Assembly: GCA_015680685.1 (NCBI GenBank)
Contig: MNCI01001919.1
Coordinates: 342,079-406,078 of the forward strand
Origin: Gnetum montanum
Taxonomy: Eukaryota > Streptophyta > Gnetopsida > Gnetales > Gnetaceae
Direction: 5' to 3'
Length of the DNA stretch: 64,000 nt
Both the position numbers and the translations under genes were made by a program. Position 1 is the stretch's first letter, and every line of letters starts with the position of its first letter. The notes beneath the pieces were generated by a model that saw nothing but the letters and a program-made list of their open reading frames with translations, was not told the origin of the DNA and ran no database searches. Of this stretch, positions 46,765-60,529 are shown piece by piece.

Positions 46765-49700
46765 CTAGGCATAATACATATTTAAGTATGAATGGTTGAT
46801 CGGATTAGTAGACTCTTTGCCATCTAAGCCAACAAGCTTGAATGCTCTATTTTCATAGGCCTTGGAGACCAAGAAAGGCCCTTTCTAGTTGGCTAAGAAT
46901 TTATCCAGGGGTTTTTGAATGACCTTGAGAACTAAGTACCCCTCTTGATTGAGTGTTGATGCTGATTGTGGTGGTGCTTTTACCATTGCTTTTCTTGGTA
47001 CCATGCGATGTGGTTAAGTGTCTACATGCGCTTCTTCTCTATAGAGTTGAGATCAATGATTCTCAACTCGTTGTTCTAAGCCTCATCAATGAAGCTTGAG
47101 AAGATCACATGGAGCAATGAGACCTATAATTCAAGAGGCAAAATCACTTTAGACCCATACACAAGGCTATATGGTGTCTTACCTATTGTTGTTCTGCATG
47201 TTGTGCAGTAGGCCCATAGTGCATAGACTAGTTGCTTGTTCCATCATCGTTTGTTGATACTAAGCATCTTCTTTAGAAGGTTCATGATGACTTTGTTTAT
47301 ATCCTCTTCTTGTCCATTCACCTATGGGTAGTATGGTGATGAATAGGAATGGTTAATGCCAAGGTGTTCATAAAAGGCCTTGGTTTCTGCACTACTAAAC
47401 TGTGGCCCAGTGTCTATGACTATAGTCATGGGTAAAACAAATTGGGTCACTATGTTTTCAAGGATGAATTTGAAAACCTATTACAATGTTATTTTCCTAA
47501 GGGGAATAGCCTCAACTTACTTGGTAAAGTATTTGGTTGTAGTTATGATGAAGCTATATCCTGTGAAAGACTTAGGTGTGATAGGTCCTATGATATTCAA
47601 CCCCCAATGTTGGAATAGCCACATAATCTATGTGGTGTGTATTTCAATGGGTGGCACATGCATTATGTTGTAATTCCATTGATACACATCACATGTCTTG
47701 ACCTTGGAAATGAAATTGTGCTATATGTAAGGCCAATAGTAGAATAAGCATTTGATTTTCGATGCCATTACCTTGGGTGCTATGTGACCTTCGCACCATC
47801 CCTCATGAACTTGATAAATGATCATTTGCACTTTGCTATCACTAACATAGGTTAGTAGTATGCCATTATAAGATCTATGACATAGTGTGTTATCACCTAT
47901 GAGGACATACTACTGTGACCATTTTCACACTACATATTTTTGGGTAGTGGCTACATGTTGTTAAAGCTCACCATGTTGAAGGTACACCTTAATGTCATCA
48001 TACCATTCTTTTGCATGAGTTGTGCTTATTGTGGCTACGAATGAAATGTTAGTTATTTTTGTAATAGGCTTAGTGAAATCCATTACTGAGGCAAGCAAGG
48101 CATGAAACATGTTAGGTGCAATGTTTAAGGTTAAGGTGGCTAATGCGTCAATAATGGTGTTCTCATTATGAGGAATGTGTTGGATATCTATGGTTGCAAA
48201 TTGTTTGAGAAAGTGATTTGTCAAGTTGCAGTAAGGCTGTAAATGTTATGATTTGCAAGCATAAACCTCTGTAACTTCATTAACAACTAACTATGAATTG
48301 CCTCAGATCACTAGGTTTTGGATTCTTAAATCATAGGCTACTAAGATGCCTCTAAGGAGACCCTTGTACTCTGCTACATTGTTGGTGTAAGGAAATGCAA
48401 ACATGATTATAGTAGTAGCATTACCTCCTTGAGAGGTTGAAGCACCATTAAAGTGTAAGACTACCTCAAAGTTGGTAGGAACTTGGCTTATGCTACTAAT
48501 ATGCTCATTCAGAAATTTTTAATCTATTGTTGCTTGGTCATTTATTGTGAAGCTGTGAGTTGTGTAGCTATTTCTTGACCTTTAGTTGATGCTTGTGCTA
48601 TGTAGTGCAAATCAAACTTTGTGGTTACTACTTTCCACCATGCAAACTTACTACTTTTGTAAATGTTTATGATGATTGCTCGAAGTACATTACTTTTGTA
48701 GATGATGTTTAGCTAACTGTAGTAAAGATAGTGCCTCCACTTCTTAAGCATAAAGACAAAGACAAGGTAATTCTTTTCCACATTGTTGTATTTTTCTTCA
48801 TGGTCCACTAATGCATGGCTTAGGTAGTATATAGGATGTTTAAGCCATCATCTCACTTTTGGCAAAGTAGAGAGGTAATGGACATGTTGGAGGTTGCAAG
48901 GTAGATGTGGAATGGTTTATCTCCTTGTAGAGGGTAGACTGTAGGAAGTTGAGCCAACTCTTGTTTAAGGTTATCAAATGCCTCTTGGCATTAATTAGTT
49001 CACTCGAAGTGGACTCCCTTTTTGAGTAGATGGTGCATTGGATGTAGCTTGTTAGTTATGTAATAAACCTACAAATGAATTGCAATCTACCTTGTAACTC
49101 ATGTAGCTCCTTAAGGTTAGTTGATGGTGCTATGTTGATAATGACCTTAATCTTATCAGGGTCTACGTGTGTGCCTACTTTTGATACTACGAAACCTAGC
49201 ATGCGACCCATCTTAACATCAAAGATACAATTCTTAGGATTTAATCTAAGGTCATATCTTAGGAAATGTTTGAGTATGTAGTCTAAGTCATCTACATGGT
49301 TGTGTGTCATTTTGGACTTAACTACTATGTCATCAACATAGTCATTAAGCAAATCCAACAAGTAATCACTAAAAATGTATGTTATGGTGCATTGATAGGT
49401 TGCTCCTATGTTCTTTAGTCTAAAAGGGATTATTGTATAGTAAAATGTACCCCAAGGGGTAATGAAGGTAGTACTGAGTTGGTGCTTCAGGTTGATACAA
49501 ATATGGTTGTAACCAAAGAACCCATCCATAAAGGACAACAAGGCATGACTAGCTGTAGTATTGATGAGTTGATCAATACTAGGCAGTAGAAAATTATCAT
49601 TAATCGTCACCTTGTTTAGGTCCCAAAAATATATGAAAATGCATATAATTCCATTTTTCTTGGGTACAACCATGATGTTGGAGACCTAGTCTATGTAGTT

Positions 49701-50225
49701 AACTACCCAAATGAAACCAACTTTGTAAAGCTTGGTGATTTCATTATGGACTACTAATGACACCTCAGGCCTAACCTTGTAAGCTTTCTACTTAATTGAT
49801 TTTATATGAGGATCAAGGATTATATTGTGCTATACAATGCAAGAATCTAGGCTTGGCATATCTTCATAAGACCATGCAAATGCCTTCATGTTGTTGTTGA
49901 GTACCTTGGTGATGTTCTAGGTGTTTTGAGGTTATAACAAGGAACCAAGTTTTAGTGTTTTTGCCTCACCACTAAGTGTCGTTATAGGGACTTCAACTAG
50001 GGAATCCTCAGTGATGTCACTTTTTTCTAGATCTAGAGATTTAACTAGATGGTCTAGCCAATCTAGTGGTGCTTCTATAAATGTTATGTGTTCATCATAG
50101 GCTCTAGGCTCAAGGTCTAGGCATTTGACATTAATGCATCATGTGAGGTTACCATGAGGCTTAGTAAGGACCATAAGTGAATGAAGATGCCCACATGTGC
50201 TCATGTTGCAATCTTGCCAAGTATC
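46765..50225 (-). pseudogene. pol: pol of element Z
   Basis: It reads from a possible splice acceptor (TTGTTTTGTAG, exon start 50,225) to the TAG at 46,767-46,765. The N-terminal spacer TFIEAPLDWLDHLVKSLDLE matches Y's pol start. RT is open for 205 codons (49,673-49,056): DLNKVTINDNFLLPSIDQL, FITPWGTFYYTIIPFRLKN and the catalytic YVDD in NDYVDDIVVKSK. The second RNase H end (VQHIPHNENTIIDALATL type) lies at about 48,190-48,130. Integrase shows QVHEGWCEGHIAPKVMASK (about 47,820-47,770), NIIGPITP, and a C-terminus RKGPFLVSKAYENRAF. Several stops are present. The order matches Y domain for domain. Confidence 0.88.
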
Positions 50226-52453
50226 CTACAAAACAACTAGAAAGAACATCAAGCCACACCTATCTTAAATGGAGTCAAAATGCATAAAATAATGATAGTA
50301 ATGTAATGAAATTCATGTAAGTGTGTAAATGTGAAGTTATAGAAACAAGTATGCAAGCTATTTTCAGGCCTTGGAAAGCCATGGGGTGCTAGTTTAAGAT
50401 CATAGAGGACCATGAGGTGCCAGTTTAAGACCATAGTGGACCATGGGGTGTGCAAGCTATGTTGGTTTAGGTAAGGTTGGGAGTGCTTGCAACATGGAGT
50501 TAGGCTAGGCGTTCACTGGGCATTTAGAAAAATTTAGAAAATTTTTCAAGTCTAGGAATTGCCAAAAAAGTGTGAAAATTTTCTAACTCTAGTTGCTACA
50601 CTCTACCCTTTGTTATGCTCAAACCCTTACTACACTCAGGAAAAAAAATTATAAAATTTTCCTAAGTGTGGGACACTATCCTAGTAGGTAGCACATTTAA
50701 TTACCTTAGAAGGGTATATATGCATATTTCACCAATAGTAAACTATCATTTTTTAAAGTGAAAACAAGAAGTTATAGAGCATAGCATGGTTAGAGTAAGG
50801 AGTGGAAGCTAGAGCATAACAACTAGAGCATAGTAGCTAGAGCATGATAGCTAGAGCGTAGCAACCAGCATGATGCACCGAAGTGAACGTTAGCACCCTA
50901 AACTTGTCAACATCGATGAGGGAGAGTAAGCACTAAGACATCTACCCTAGGCATGCATGAAGAAATGGAAGGAGCCTATTATGCTCCACCCTTTGCATAA
51001 TGTTTGCTTTGTATTTTCTTTCACCTTGCATTGGGGTTTAGGGCTTGGGGCAACTTGCCTTGGTAGGGATTGCTACCATCATGGCCACGATCATTGCCAT
51101 GGCCAGGAAGAGAGGGCACATTCATGGGAAAAAGGGTCTTTCTTTATGTAGTTTTCTTTTATATTATGTGGTTGTATGTAACTGGAGTGTGGCTAAGAAG
51201 CATTTCTCTCGACCTGCAGTAGTGGTAGTGTATGGCTATGTGTAGGAGTGAGGGTTTCATTCTTGGTGCTTTTACTTTTTGAATGGGATTCCATGGCTAT
51301 GTGGGGCATGGGGGAAATGGAAAAAATTGCGGTTTTGTGATTGTAGCTAGGGTGGCCATGACCTAGGAGTGAGGGGTTATGGGACCCCCTTGTCCTTCTC
51401 TTTTTTTTCTGTGTGATCATGTAGGTGGAGGAATTGGGGTTTGGCAGTGACCCTAGGACTAATGAAATGAAAAAGGAGGATTACAAGGCACACGACACCT
51501 AGGAAGAGAGATTTTTTGTGTGTTCCCTATGGACCCAAGACCAAGGTATGGAAAATGGTGTAGCCACAAGGGCAGTGGCCACAATGGGGAAGTAAGGGGT
51601 AGGAAGAGCAATGACAAGCCATGGCCATTACGAGTGCCTCAACGCATGCTATTAGGATGCAATGGAGCTAGGTGCCATTATGAAGGGGGCATAGTGCCTA
51701 GTGTGAGGGTACAAATGAGAGTGGGGGTGGAAATTAGTATTTTTTATTTTTGAAAATTTTTTCTTTAGGAATTTTGGGGCTACGCTCCCAACCGTTAAAA
51801 TTTTTTTGTTGATTTTTCATGTTTTGGGGCTATGCTCCTTGGGGAGTGTAGCCAACAGTTAGAAACAAATTGATGATTTCTGGGGGCTATGCTCTTTGGG
51901 GAGCATAGCTAACACTTAGAATTTTTCGATATTTATTTGGGTTATGCTCTCAAGGAGGGGTAACCTAGAGTTATAATTTTTCATGAACACCTTATGCTAC
52001 ATTGCATGGAGTTAGAAAAAAATTGAAAATTTGCTATGTGCAACAATGAAGAATTTACTAAGTGTAAAAATAAAATGCCAAATGTGAGAATGATAAGTGT
52101 GAGAATGCAAAGTGCTAGAATACCACATGTAAAACAAAATGCAAAGTGTACCAAAGCTTTGCCAAAGTGCTAAACTTGCAAATTGAACATGCAAAACTAC
52201 TAAAACATGCAAACCGCATCAATGTAAACATGCAAATGTGAAGGAAAATGTTAATGCTATACCCCAGTGAGCATCAGGCATGTCAAATGTATGTATTGAT
52301 GTCCTATGCCCACAGGGCCCATAGGAGACCCTAAGGATATGTTTCCTACTAAGTTATGCTATCCTATGTTAGCTTTGCTAATTTTGATAAGTGTAATTTA
52401 ATGTATTTTTGTGCATCCAATGTCTAATAACACTTTTTTTTTTCTTTTTACAG
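50226..52453. other. Spacer between Z pol start and the antisense gene
   Basis: No supported gene. 50,340-50,460 has GTGCTAGTTTAAGATCATAG-like units related to the 3' array. 51,770-51,990 has four imperfect palindromes of the GCTATGCTCC-GGGGAGTGTAGC type, as in the LTRs. The first exon of the antisense gene is expected here by analogy with Y, but I cannot place it. 52,020-52,260 is A-rich with repeated AAATGCAAAGTG-like words. Confidence 0.5.
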
Positions 52454-55400
52454 TTGCAGGTTGTTGTTGAAGCCAATCTTCATCATGGTGGAGCTCGTTA
52501 GCATCCTTTGCTATATGAGCGAGCTTGTTTTGAACATGTCTTCATTAGACATGTAGTTGGATCAATAGGTGGTATGGTTTTGGCTAGGAGCATGTGAGTT
52601 TTTGGAATTCCTACTCCAACACTTTAGCATGTTGATGTGGTCACACTTAGTGGAAAAAGCTACTAGTGTGTGATTGCTGCCTAGAACAAACCAAAGCATT
52701 TTGAGGTTAATGTCCAATGAGCCTACTACCAGTGATGGTGAAGCTGAGGGTTCAGGCTGAGGTCCTAGGGATGTTAGGCCTTTGTCTAGGATTTGGTAGA
52801 TGCTAGAATTTAGTTGTTATAGCAAGATAAACACTCTCTTTGTTGCTTGGTGCATGCATAACCTATTTTAGAACCCACTTGGGATAGTGTATAGTGTAAG
52901 AGGATAAGTGTTCCTATCATTTTTGGCTCTTCTTTATTTTTTGGCTATTATCTTATATTAAGATGCTAACTGCTCATGTTTAGTGCTAGGTTTAGTGTTG
53001 ATGAGCATGGCTTTCATGATGAGGAGGGGGACCTGAACCTAACCCACACTACCTTGCAAAGATTTCATCCTGTAAGAGTGTTCATGTGGGGGTGATTGGG
53101 TAGATTAGATCTAACTTGGTGGAGTATCCTCTTTGGTATCTAAAAGCCTATGAGAGGTGTTAGACCCATGGTTGGATGTGGGGTGGATGGATGGGATACC
53201 TAGCATCAAGGAATCATTGGTTCCATCACCACCATCATGCACATCTTTTGTCCTGCATAAGAAATTTATCATTTTATTCTCATGCATTTACTACTTTGGC
53301 TTTTTGCATGATGCTAATGTTGTTTTTGCCTACATTGTAACTATAGTTGTTTCAGGAGAGGTCACAATGGTTACTACGAGTTGCATTGAGGCCACCCTCA
53401 TCATGAAGTATGGTGATGTTGAGGATACACAACATTGGTTATGCCACCAGGCCCCAACAGAGTTAACTAGTAGGCTTATGTAGGCTAGGTTGATGGACCT
53501 ATTCTTGGCCCTTAGCCCAAGCATTTCAATGGTTGAAATGGTTGCTATTATTGATTCCTTCAACAATGAGGCTCATCACTTTGTCATGTGGATATGTGGT
53601 GTGAGAATGGTCCTAGACCTTACTGATGACTTCTTTGTAGATCTCTTTGGCCTTCCCTTTGATGGCCCATTGGTCATTAATAAGACCAATAGAGAGGTGG
53701 ACCATTGAGGTGATGTCAAGGAGTGGCTAGGAACCTCTGAATCATGCAAAGGCATAGTCATTAAGAATGTGTAGGTGCCTATGGTCCATAAGCTTTACCC
53801 TCTCTTCCATGCTCATGTGTTTCCAAAGTTGCTCTCCCAGGGAAAATCCTTGGGATGGACCAAGCTTGAGTGATAAGGGATGTGCTAGAGGAGGACATAA
53901 GGTATAAGTAGGCCTCTCACATTGCTAATGGCCTACATTTCAAGGTCTTCAAGTTGTGCCACAACTTTCAGGTGAGGTCTAATGTGCACTTCACATTCTT
54001 TGTAGGATTCCTATAAAGGTTTGCTGAGTTTTTGGTGGTTTGTGAGGATGGATGATGGGTGGTGAAAGACTACACATAGCTCTTGAAGTTGTGGGTCAAG
54101 CACTTGTTTGCTACCATGTGAGCATAGGATCCCCTAGAGGTAATTGGTGAGTTATTTTCCATAATGGCTAAAGGTCACTTGGGGTGATCTCACTAGCATG
54201 ATAATGTAGGTGAAGCTCTAGTAGCTAGTATCGGGAATGTGATTAGAATGAAGTGTTACATGCTAAGATGGTGGAACCATCTAAGAAAAATATTAAGAGG
54301 CCATGTGTTGTAGAGGAGCCTACACAAAAGGTTGAAAAGGTGGATGGCAAGAAGATCTACCTAAAGTTTCATGGCTTGCACATGGATGTTGCAAGTTAGT
54401 ATGAGTTATTGGATGCATCTTTTGCATTTTGTGTATTTATATTTTTATGTTTTTTATTCTATCCTATATTGTGCAAAGTTTTTATGCTAAGTGTTAAAAT
54501 GCTAATCTTGACATGTGTGTGAATTGTTGGAATTAGGTGAGAGGGATATTAGGGTAGTGATAGAAGTAGTAGTAGAAGAGGTCCCTCCTCAAACTGAGGA
54601 GGAAGAGGCATAGGAGGAGGAGCTGCATGAGGCTACAAAAGTCCTCTAATAGTTGGAGGAGGAGGAACTACTTCACCATGATGGGGGTAACTTTGATAGC
54701 CTCTTTGATGGTGTGTATTTGCATGATCCCCCCTCTCACACTTGAGGGTTTGCTAGGTAAGTGCTCTGAGTTGCCATCTATAATTACTCTCTTTTTGCTC
54801 TTGCATCTTTGGCTGTTTGATTGTTGCTAAATGTGTTATTGCATTGTAGTTGCAGAAGTACCTACTAATGGTCCAATGTCCACCTCTACCTATTACATGG
54901 AGCCATGGGTAGAGGCACCTAACAAATTCACCTGCATGGAAGGTCTAGTTGAGGACATGGTAGATTGCTTATAGTAGGTGGATCCTAGGCTTGGTATGCT
55001 TGTGATGTTTCTTTGTTTATCTTGCTCTAATATTTTGAAACTTAGTCTATGCCTAATGCTATTTTTCTTGTTGTATGCAAATAGGTTCTAAGCTTCACTA
55101 GGATTTGAGTAGGGTGGCCAAGGTGGATGCCATCCTCAATTTTCCCCCTTAAGTGGAGCAAGTGCCCTATCGTGTATATGAGGTAGCGAGTAAGTGCATG
55201 ACTTCATGTGTGAAAGTGTTATGGATTTGCAAGTGCACTAATGAGTAGTAGGTGCATGAGCTCTAGGATAGGGTAGTGAGCCAGGATGCTATGATTGAGG
55301 ACCTGCAATATTTCATTGTAGCTTTCACATGAGGGGATAGTACCTAGTGAACAACTAAGATCAACTATGCCAGATACTAGTCAACAACTTGGGGTAAAAA

Positions 55401-56026
55401 TAACCAAACTAGGATTGGAAGGATAAGAGCACAAAAGTTTATTAGTGGGAAAAGACTCAGAATAACAACAAGCACCACTACAAGAATGAATGAAATGAAT
55501 ACCTTAAATGGTATAAAGAGGAGTTCATTGAATGTCATTTCCATGATATGTTCCTTGAGGTGATTGGTGGGACATAGGCTTACGAGTTGTTTGTTCATCA
55601 TGTAGTGGTGAGTGGGTCTCTAGAGAGGTAGATTACTATGCCCTAAAGAGAGGTTTCCTTTGCCATGTTTTTGATGAAGTTGCCTACATGGACTGCTTTG
55701 GACAAAGGCAACACCCTTGTGGGTATTGACTTTGGCTCAGAGGATTGGATGTGGCTATCAAAGGCTAAAATACTCCAATGCCTAGAGGAGGGCCTTGATA
55801 GATTGCCTCCAAAGATGGATGTGGGATCCTCTTAGGTTAGATTTTTTTGTTGTTTTTCAAGTTTTTTTTTAGTTTTGCATGCTGTGCATTTGTTGATTGA
55901 TTTGTTATTTTACATTGCTTTGAATAGGCACTAGGTAATGTTGTAGGCCCCAACGGAGTAGTAGAGGAAGAGGAAGAGGAGCCTCAACCCCCATTGAATA
56001 CCATCGACTTAACAATCCTGCTGTAG
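52454..56026 (+). pseudogene. Antisense spliced accessory gene of element Z
   Basis: Homologous to the Y gene at 31,862-25,851 and likewise opposite to gag-pol. Inferred exons: E2 52,454-52,902 (INTLFVAW, NPLGIVYSVRG); E3 52,990 to about 53,270; E4 53,356-54,394 (1039 nt; EDTQHWLCHQ, DDFFVDLFGLPFDGPLV, KEWLGTSESCKGI, NVHFTFFVGFL); E5 54,537-54,756 (Glu-rich, donor GTAAGT); E6 54,850-54,993; E7 55,085-55,835 (GSKLH, VYEVASKCMTSCVKVLW; after a frameshift EYLKWYKEEF, MFLEVIGGT, SGSLER); E8 55,928-56,026 (VVEEEEEEPQPP, stop TAG). Intron phases at E2/E3, E3/E4, E4/E5 and E6/E7 equal those of Y. The E2 donor is mutated (GATAAGTG). Many stops make it inactive. Function unknown. Confidence 0.72.
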
Positions 56027-56189
56027 CCCTACTATTTGGGTAATTTTGCATTTTTTTGATAATTTTTGCTATATAGTCATGCCATGTATTTTTTTGATGG
56101 ATTAATAAACTATTTTTTTACTATGTGAATTGCACATTATTGAAATTCTTTCATTCATTTGCTAAGTGTTGCATGCTAATAATGTAGGG

Positions 56190-56560
56190 GATTGATGTTA
56201 TTAGGTCCTTTGTGGACCCCATGCTAGTTTAATGCCATAGTGGGAGGGCCATTGCTAGTTTAGGGCCACTTAGGGTTGCAAATGAAGAGGAAATGTCTTG
56301 CTAGTTTTAGGCCATGATGGGCCATGTGATAGTTTTAGGTCATTTCAGGTTGCAAGATGCTAGTTTAAACCCTTGGTGGACCATAGCAATTATTTTGGGC
56401 CACTCTGGGCCATTATGATGAAAGAAAAAGGGTTGCCATTTTTAGGCCATAGTAGGTTGTACACTAGTTTAAGGCCTTTTTGGGCCATGACAATGTTAGA
56501 AAGGTGGCCATTTTTAGGCCATGACAAGCCATATATAATTTTTGGTAATTTTGAATTTTG
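56190..56560 (-). repeat. Tandem array downstream of the Z antisense gene
   Basis: Diverged units contain CTAGTTTAAGGCC and TTTTTAGGCCATAGTAGG. Read on the minus strand they match Y's 95-bp array at 25,290-25,740. The array sits in the same position between the antisense gene's 3' end and the protease end. Confidence 0.75.
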
Positions 56561-56764
56561 TGATTTTTATGTATTTTAGTGTTTTTTAATGTGTAAGAAA
56601 ATCAAATGAAAATCCATAAACAAAAAGAATGAATGCATAATAAAATGAATGATGTAAAACACAGGCAACCATGAAAAATGTAATTACACAAGCAAAAGGA
56701 AAAAGAGGCATGCAAAGATTAGGAGCAAGTAAGCACTTAGCACCCATTGGACTAAGGGGGTGCC

Positions 56765-59700
56765 TTAGTCATGTAGTTGCTTCTTAACCCAAGGTGGGTT
56801 GGGGGGTGCATAGGGTCTAGGTAGTACAAGGTGATATTCACCAAGACCTTCATCAGTGATGTTGAAAGATAACTCTACCCAAAGAGCTTCCTCAGGGAGG
56901 TCGTTGGCTTCTTTTGGTTCCTCAAGTGGGCTTGCTGGACAAGGTTGATCCTCATCCTTCATGGGCAACATGTCATTGGAAAAATCTACCTCTAATCCTT
57001 ATTCTATGTCAAGGTTATTTATGGTCAGAGGGGCTGCATTGTCATCATGTATGATCACTTCTCTAACTTTGTATGGAAGGTGGATTTCTTGGTGGATGGG
57101 TAAGGAGACCATCTACAATTAGGCTAGCCAAGGCCTTCCCAAGATTATATTGAACCTAAACATCTACTCAATGATAATGAATTCAACTATAGTGGGGAAT
57201 TTCTCCCTTTCCATGAAAGCTATTGTGACCATCCCCCTTACAACAACATGTGATCCATTAAAGGACTTTAAGCATGTTGTTTTTGTGGGTTTGATTTGGT
57301 CAGTGAGACTGAGTTTGTCAATGATTGGGAATGGGATGACATTAGTTGCTGCCCTATCATGGACACGCATCCTATGAATCTTGCATTTCCCTACAAGGAT
57401 AGTTATGAACATTGGTGTGGCGGTGACCTGATCCTTTTCAACGTCAATCTTGGTCATGTTGTTGCAAAAAATTAGGGGTGTTGAGTCTAACTCCTGAGGT
57501 GTAGGGGAAAGCATCACAACATGGATGACTTTTTCATCCATTAGGATGTCCTTGTTAATAGGAATAGAGGTCAACATGTAAAGTAATTCTTTATAGTGAG
57601 TGGAGGAGGTCATGACCAAGTTGTATAGGCTCAAGGATGTGTTTTTTTTTCTTCAAAGACTATTTGTCTTGTGACAATGAATCTAGGAAATCCTTATTAT
57701 TGTTAGCTATCTTGTTGGCCTTCATTTCCTCCATGCAGCCTAAGAGATGGATCTCTTGGGAAGGAGATTTGGGCTTTGCTTGTTTTGCTTACTTTTGAGC
57801 ATCAATGCTTGATTTTTGATTACTTGTAGTGGCATTCTCAGTTGACATGGACATGGGAATAGAAGATAAGGGGATGGACTTAAGTGGACCTAGCTCCATG
57901 TTTTTCTAATTATTTTTTTGGTGACGTGCTTGCTAGGCCTCTTGGGCTACCACCTAGACTATCTATTGTGGTATGTGGGATAAGGCTTTAGGTAGGCAAG
58001 GTCTCATGTAGAGCCCACCACCGAACTGTAAGTAGGCAAAGAGTCTACACATTGAGGCATCCTAATGACAAAGGATGTCTAAGTTGCTATTGTTGCAACA
58101 TGTTGTAGGGCCCTAATAATAAAGGGTGTCATGTGTGCTTGAGGTGATGCTTTGATGACAAAAGAAAACCTCAAACTAATTGATGCTGAGGAGGCCCCAG
58201 TGTTTCCAGAGGACACACGAATCATAAATGGTTGTTGTTTTGGTTCTGAGTAACCATTAATGTTGATGGCATTGATAAAGTAATCCACACCACTCACATT
58301 GAAAGGGTCTTTGTACACCTTCATCGATTGATTTTTAGGGAAAACTAGGTTGGTCACATCAAGGACAAGTTAACCTTGGTTAATCATGCATTGTATGTTA
58401 TCCTGTAAGGCCATGTAGAAATCCATGTCAAGGCCAGGTAGTTGATGGTAATGGTAGAACCAGTTTAACCTGAAATATTTTGAGACCAAAGGCTCATTTG
58501 GTGTGGCAATTGATGGGTTTCTAAGGAGCTTGTAGTAGGGATCATGTCCTTGTAAGCATCTTCAAACATTTTCTTATACTAGATGCACCCAACATTAAGT
58601 AGTTGACCTAAGAGCTCCAATGGCTTGATGGGTAATGATGTATATTTTGAGTAGTCCTTACACTCAAAGTTTGGCCTTGGGGTAGTTTGCCCTATGGCCA
58701 TTGATGGTATGGACTAGTTTTTTGCTGTAGTGCTAGAGTGGGATGCCTTACTATTGTCTAGGGCCTGGGTGCCTTGGTTGTTGGTTTGGCATTATTTGGC
58801 TTGGCCTCATTGGCCATCGTTGCAATAGTTGTGGTTTCCTTGCCCTTTTTCTTGTCTTTCTTTGCATGCACATTCTTATAGGCCACATAGGTTGGGCCTT
58901 TACTAGCCTCTGCTGCATCCTAGATGCTCTTTGTTTGAGCAAATTCTTGGCTCAAGGAGTGTAGGGAAAGGTAGTACAACTTTAACTTGATGAAGTCATT
59001 CACTACACATTTGAAAATAGCTAGTAGATGGCTTTTTTCAATGGGATTGCAAATTTCATTGAGAGTAGTGCTTTAGTGCTAGATGAATTTTTGTACAAGC
59101 TCTAAGTGGCCCTACTTGATCTACATTAGTTGATCCAAGGTCACCTTGGGCTTTAAGTTGTACTTGAAGTGAGTGATGAATTGACTAAGAAATTTCTCTA
59201 AAGAGGATGTGGAGGCCCTGGGGAGTGCATGGTATCGTTCTAGTGCCTTGCCAATTAGGAGCATGACAAATGCATAGATGATTACATGTGGTCATGCCTA
59301 CAATAGAAGGCATTTAGAATGGAAGGTCATTAGATGGGTGCTAGGATTCCTTTCACCATTGTATTTAGTGAACTGGGAAAGTTGGACTATGGGAGGTAGG
59401 GTTAATGATGGGATTGTAGGCTTGATTAGGTTATCTTGGTAAAAGTGCATCACATGAACCATTTTAGAGGAGGTAGCTTTAAGTTGCTTAACCTCCTTGG
59501 TGAGCATCTGAATCAGTTGGAATGCTTGGCCCAAGCTTAAGGTGGGTGTAGTAGGCTACCCTAGTTGTGCTATCCATTGTGCTACTTGAGTGATCCATAG
59601 CCCTAATATGGGCTGCACGACCACATGAGATGCCTATTGTGTGTGCTATTGCATGTGTTTCTGTGTGTGTTGCATCATGGACACAAAGATTGGAGCCCAC

Positions 59701-60529
59701 CACGCAGTTGTGACTTGTGCCATTGTAGGAGGGGCCAATGAGATAGGAAAAACATATGATGCTTGAGTCAGTGGTAGTTGGGACATCTACACAATGTGTA
59801 GGTAAGGTTGCATGGGCATGATGGATGATTGTAGGGAGGATTGCATAGGTTGTGTTGATGTCATGAAGGGGAGGATGGTAGATGATCCTACACCCTAATG
59901 TGTGTAATGTGAAAAGAAAGGAATGACAGATGGTCCTACACCCTGATGCACAGTCACTTAATGCTTGCCATCATAGGGGTTGACTTAGGAGGTGATAAAG
60001 GGGATATAACCATCTAATAGAAGGTAGATGGCTAGGGTTGTAGAGGGATGAAACTAGATGTAGCCTATTGAAAAGAGGCATGAAAGGGATTCTCATGCTT
60101 TGAATGAGCCTCAAACTCATCCTACCCATCTTGTAGGGGATCCTCATAGTCAGTTGCCACATCATGCTCATTCGACCCAGTTAGTTGAATGAGTTAGTCA
60201 AGTAGCCACCGAAAGGTCTTAGTGAGTAGAATGAAATCATTAGGGGTAGGGAAGTACTCCCTCCCATTCTGGTGTATGATTTTGTAACCTCATTTGACAG
60301 TCATTTCTTAGTGGTATAGGGATAGACCTACTTAGATTTTTGTGCAAAGGAAGTTATATTTTTTGTTGTTGACTACCATGTATTTGGGAGGTTGATTGCA
60401 TATTCTAAGTGATTGCCTCTCTACCAAAGCAGACCCCTTAACCCTAGGAAGATCAATTGTGATCTCCTACTGAATAGGTTGAACAATGACTATGCTTAGG
60501 GTAGAGGTTGAGGACTACTTAGGGTTCAT
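56765..60529 (-). pseudogene. gag-pro: gag-pro of element Z
   Basis: The ATG at 60,529 (MNPK) and the stop at 56,765 span 3765 nt, almost the same as Y's 3762. N-terminal homology: NGREYFPTPNDFILLTKTF (about 60,275-60,220). The gag core begins near 59,530 (HFYQDNLIKPTIPSLTLPP, TKYNGERNPSTHLMTF) in a shifted frame. The knuckle near 58,450 reads YHYHQLPGLDMDFY, so all Cys ligands are lost. The linker VFPKNQSMKVYKDPFNVSG is at about 58,350. Protease is open for 156 codons (57,634-57,164): RMRVHDRAATNVIPFPIID, with VDG changed to HDR. The C-terminus RPYAPPNPPWVKKQLHD matches Y. At least two frameshifts and several stops. Confidence 0.88.

Noticed and set aside
51045-51753. Possible first exons of the Z antisense gene
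   Set aside because: Open frames exist, but none matches Y exon E1 or has a convincing donor, so I did not extend the gene to the left.
53576-53761. Minus-strand frame in the Z antisense gene region
   Set aside because: It is the complement of exon E4, and the plus-strand reading has the homology.
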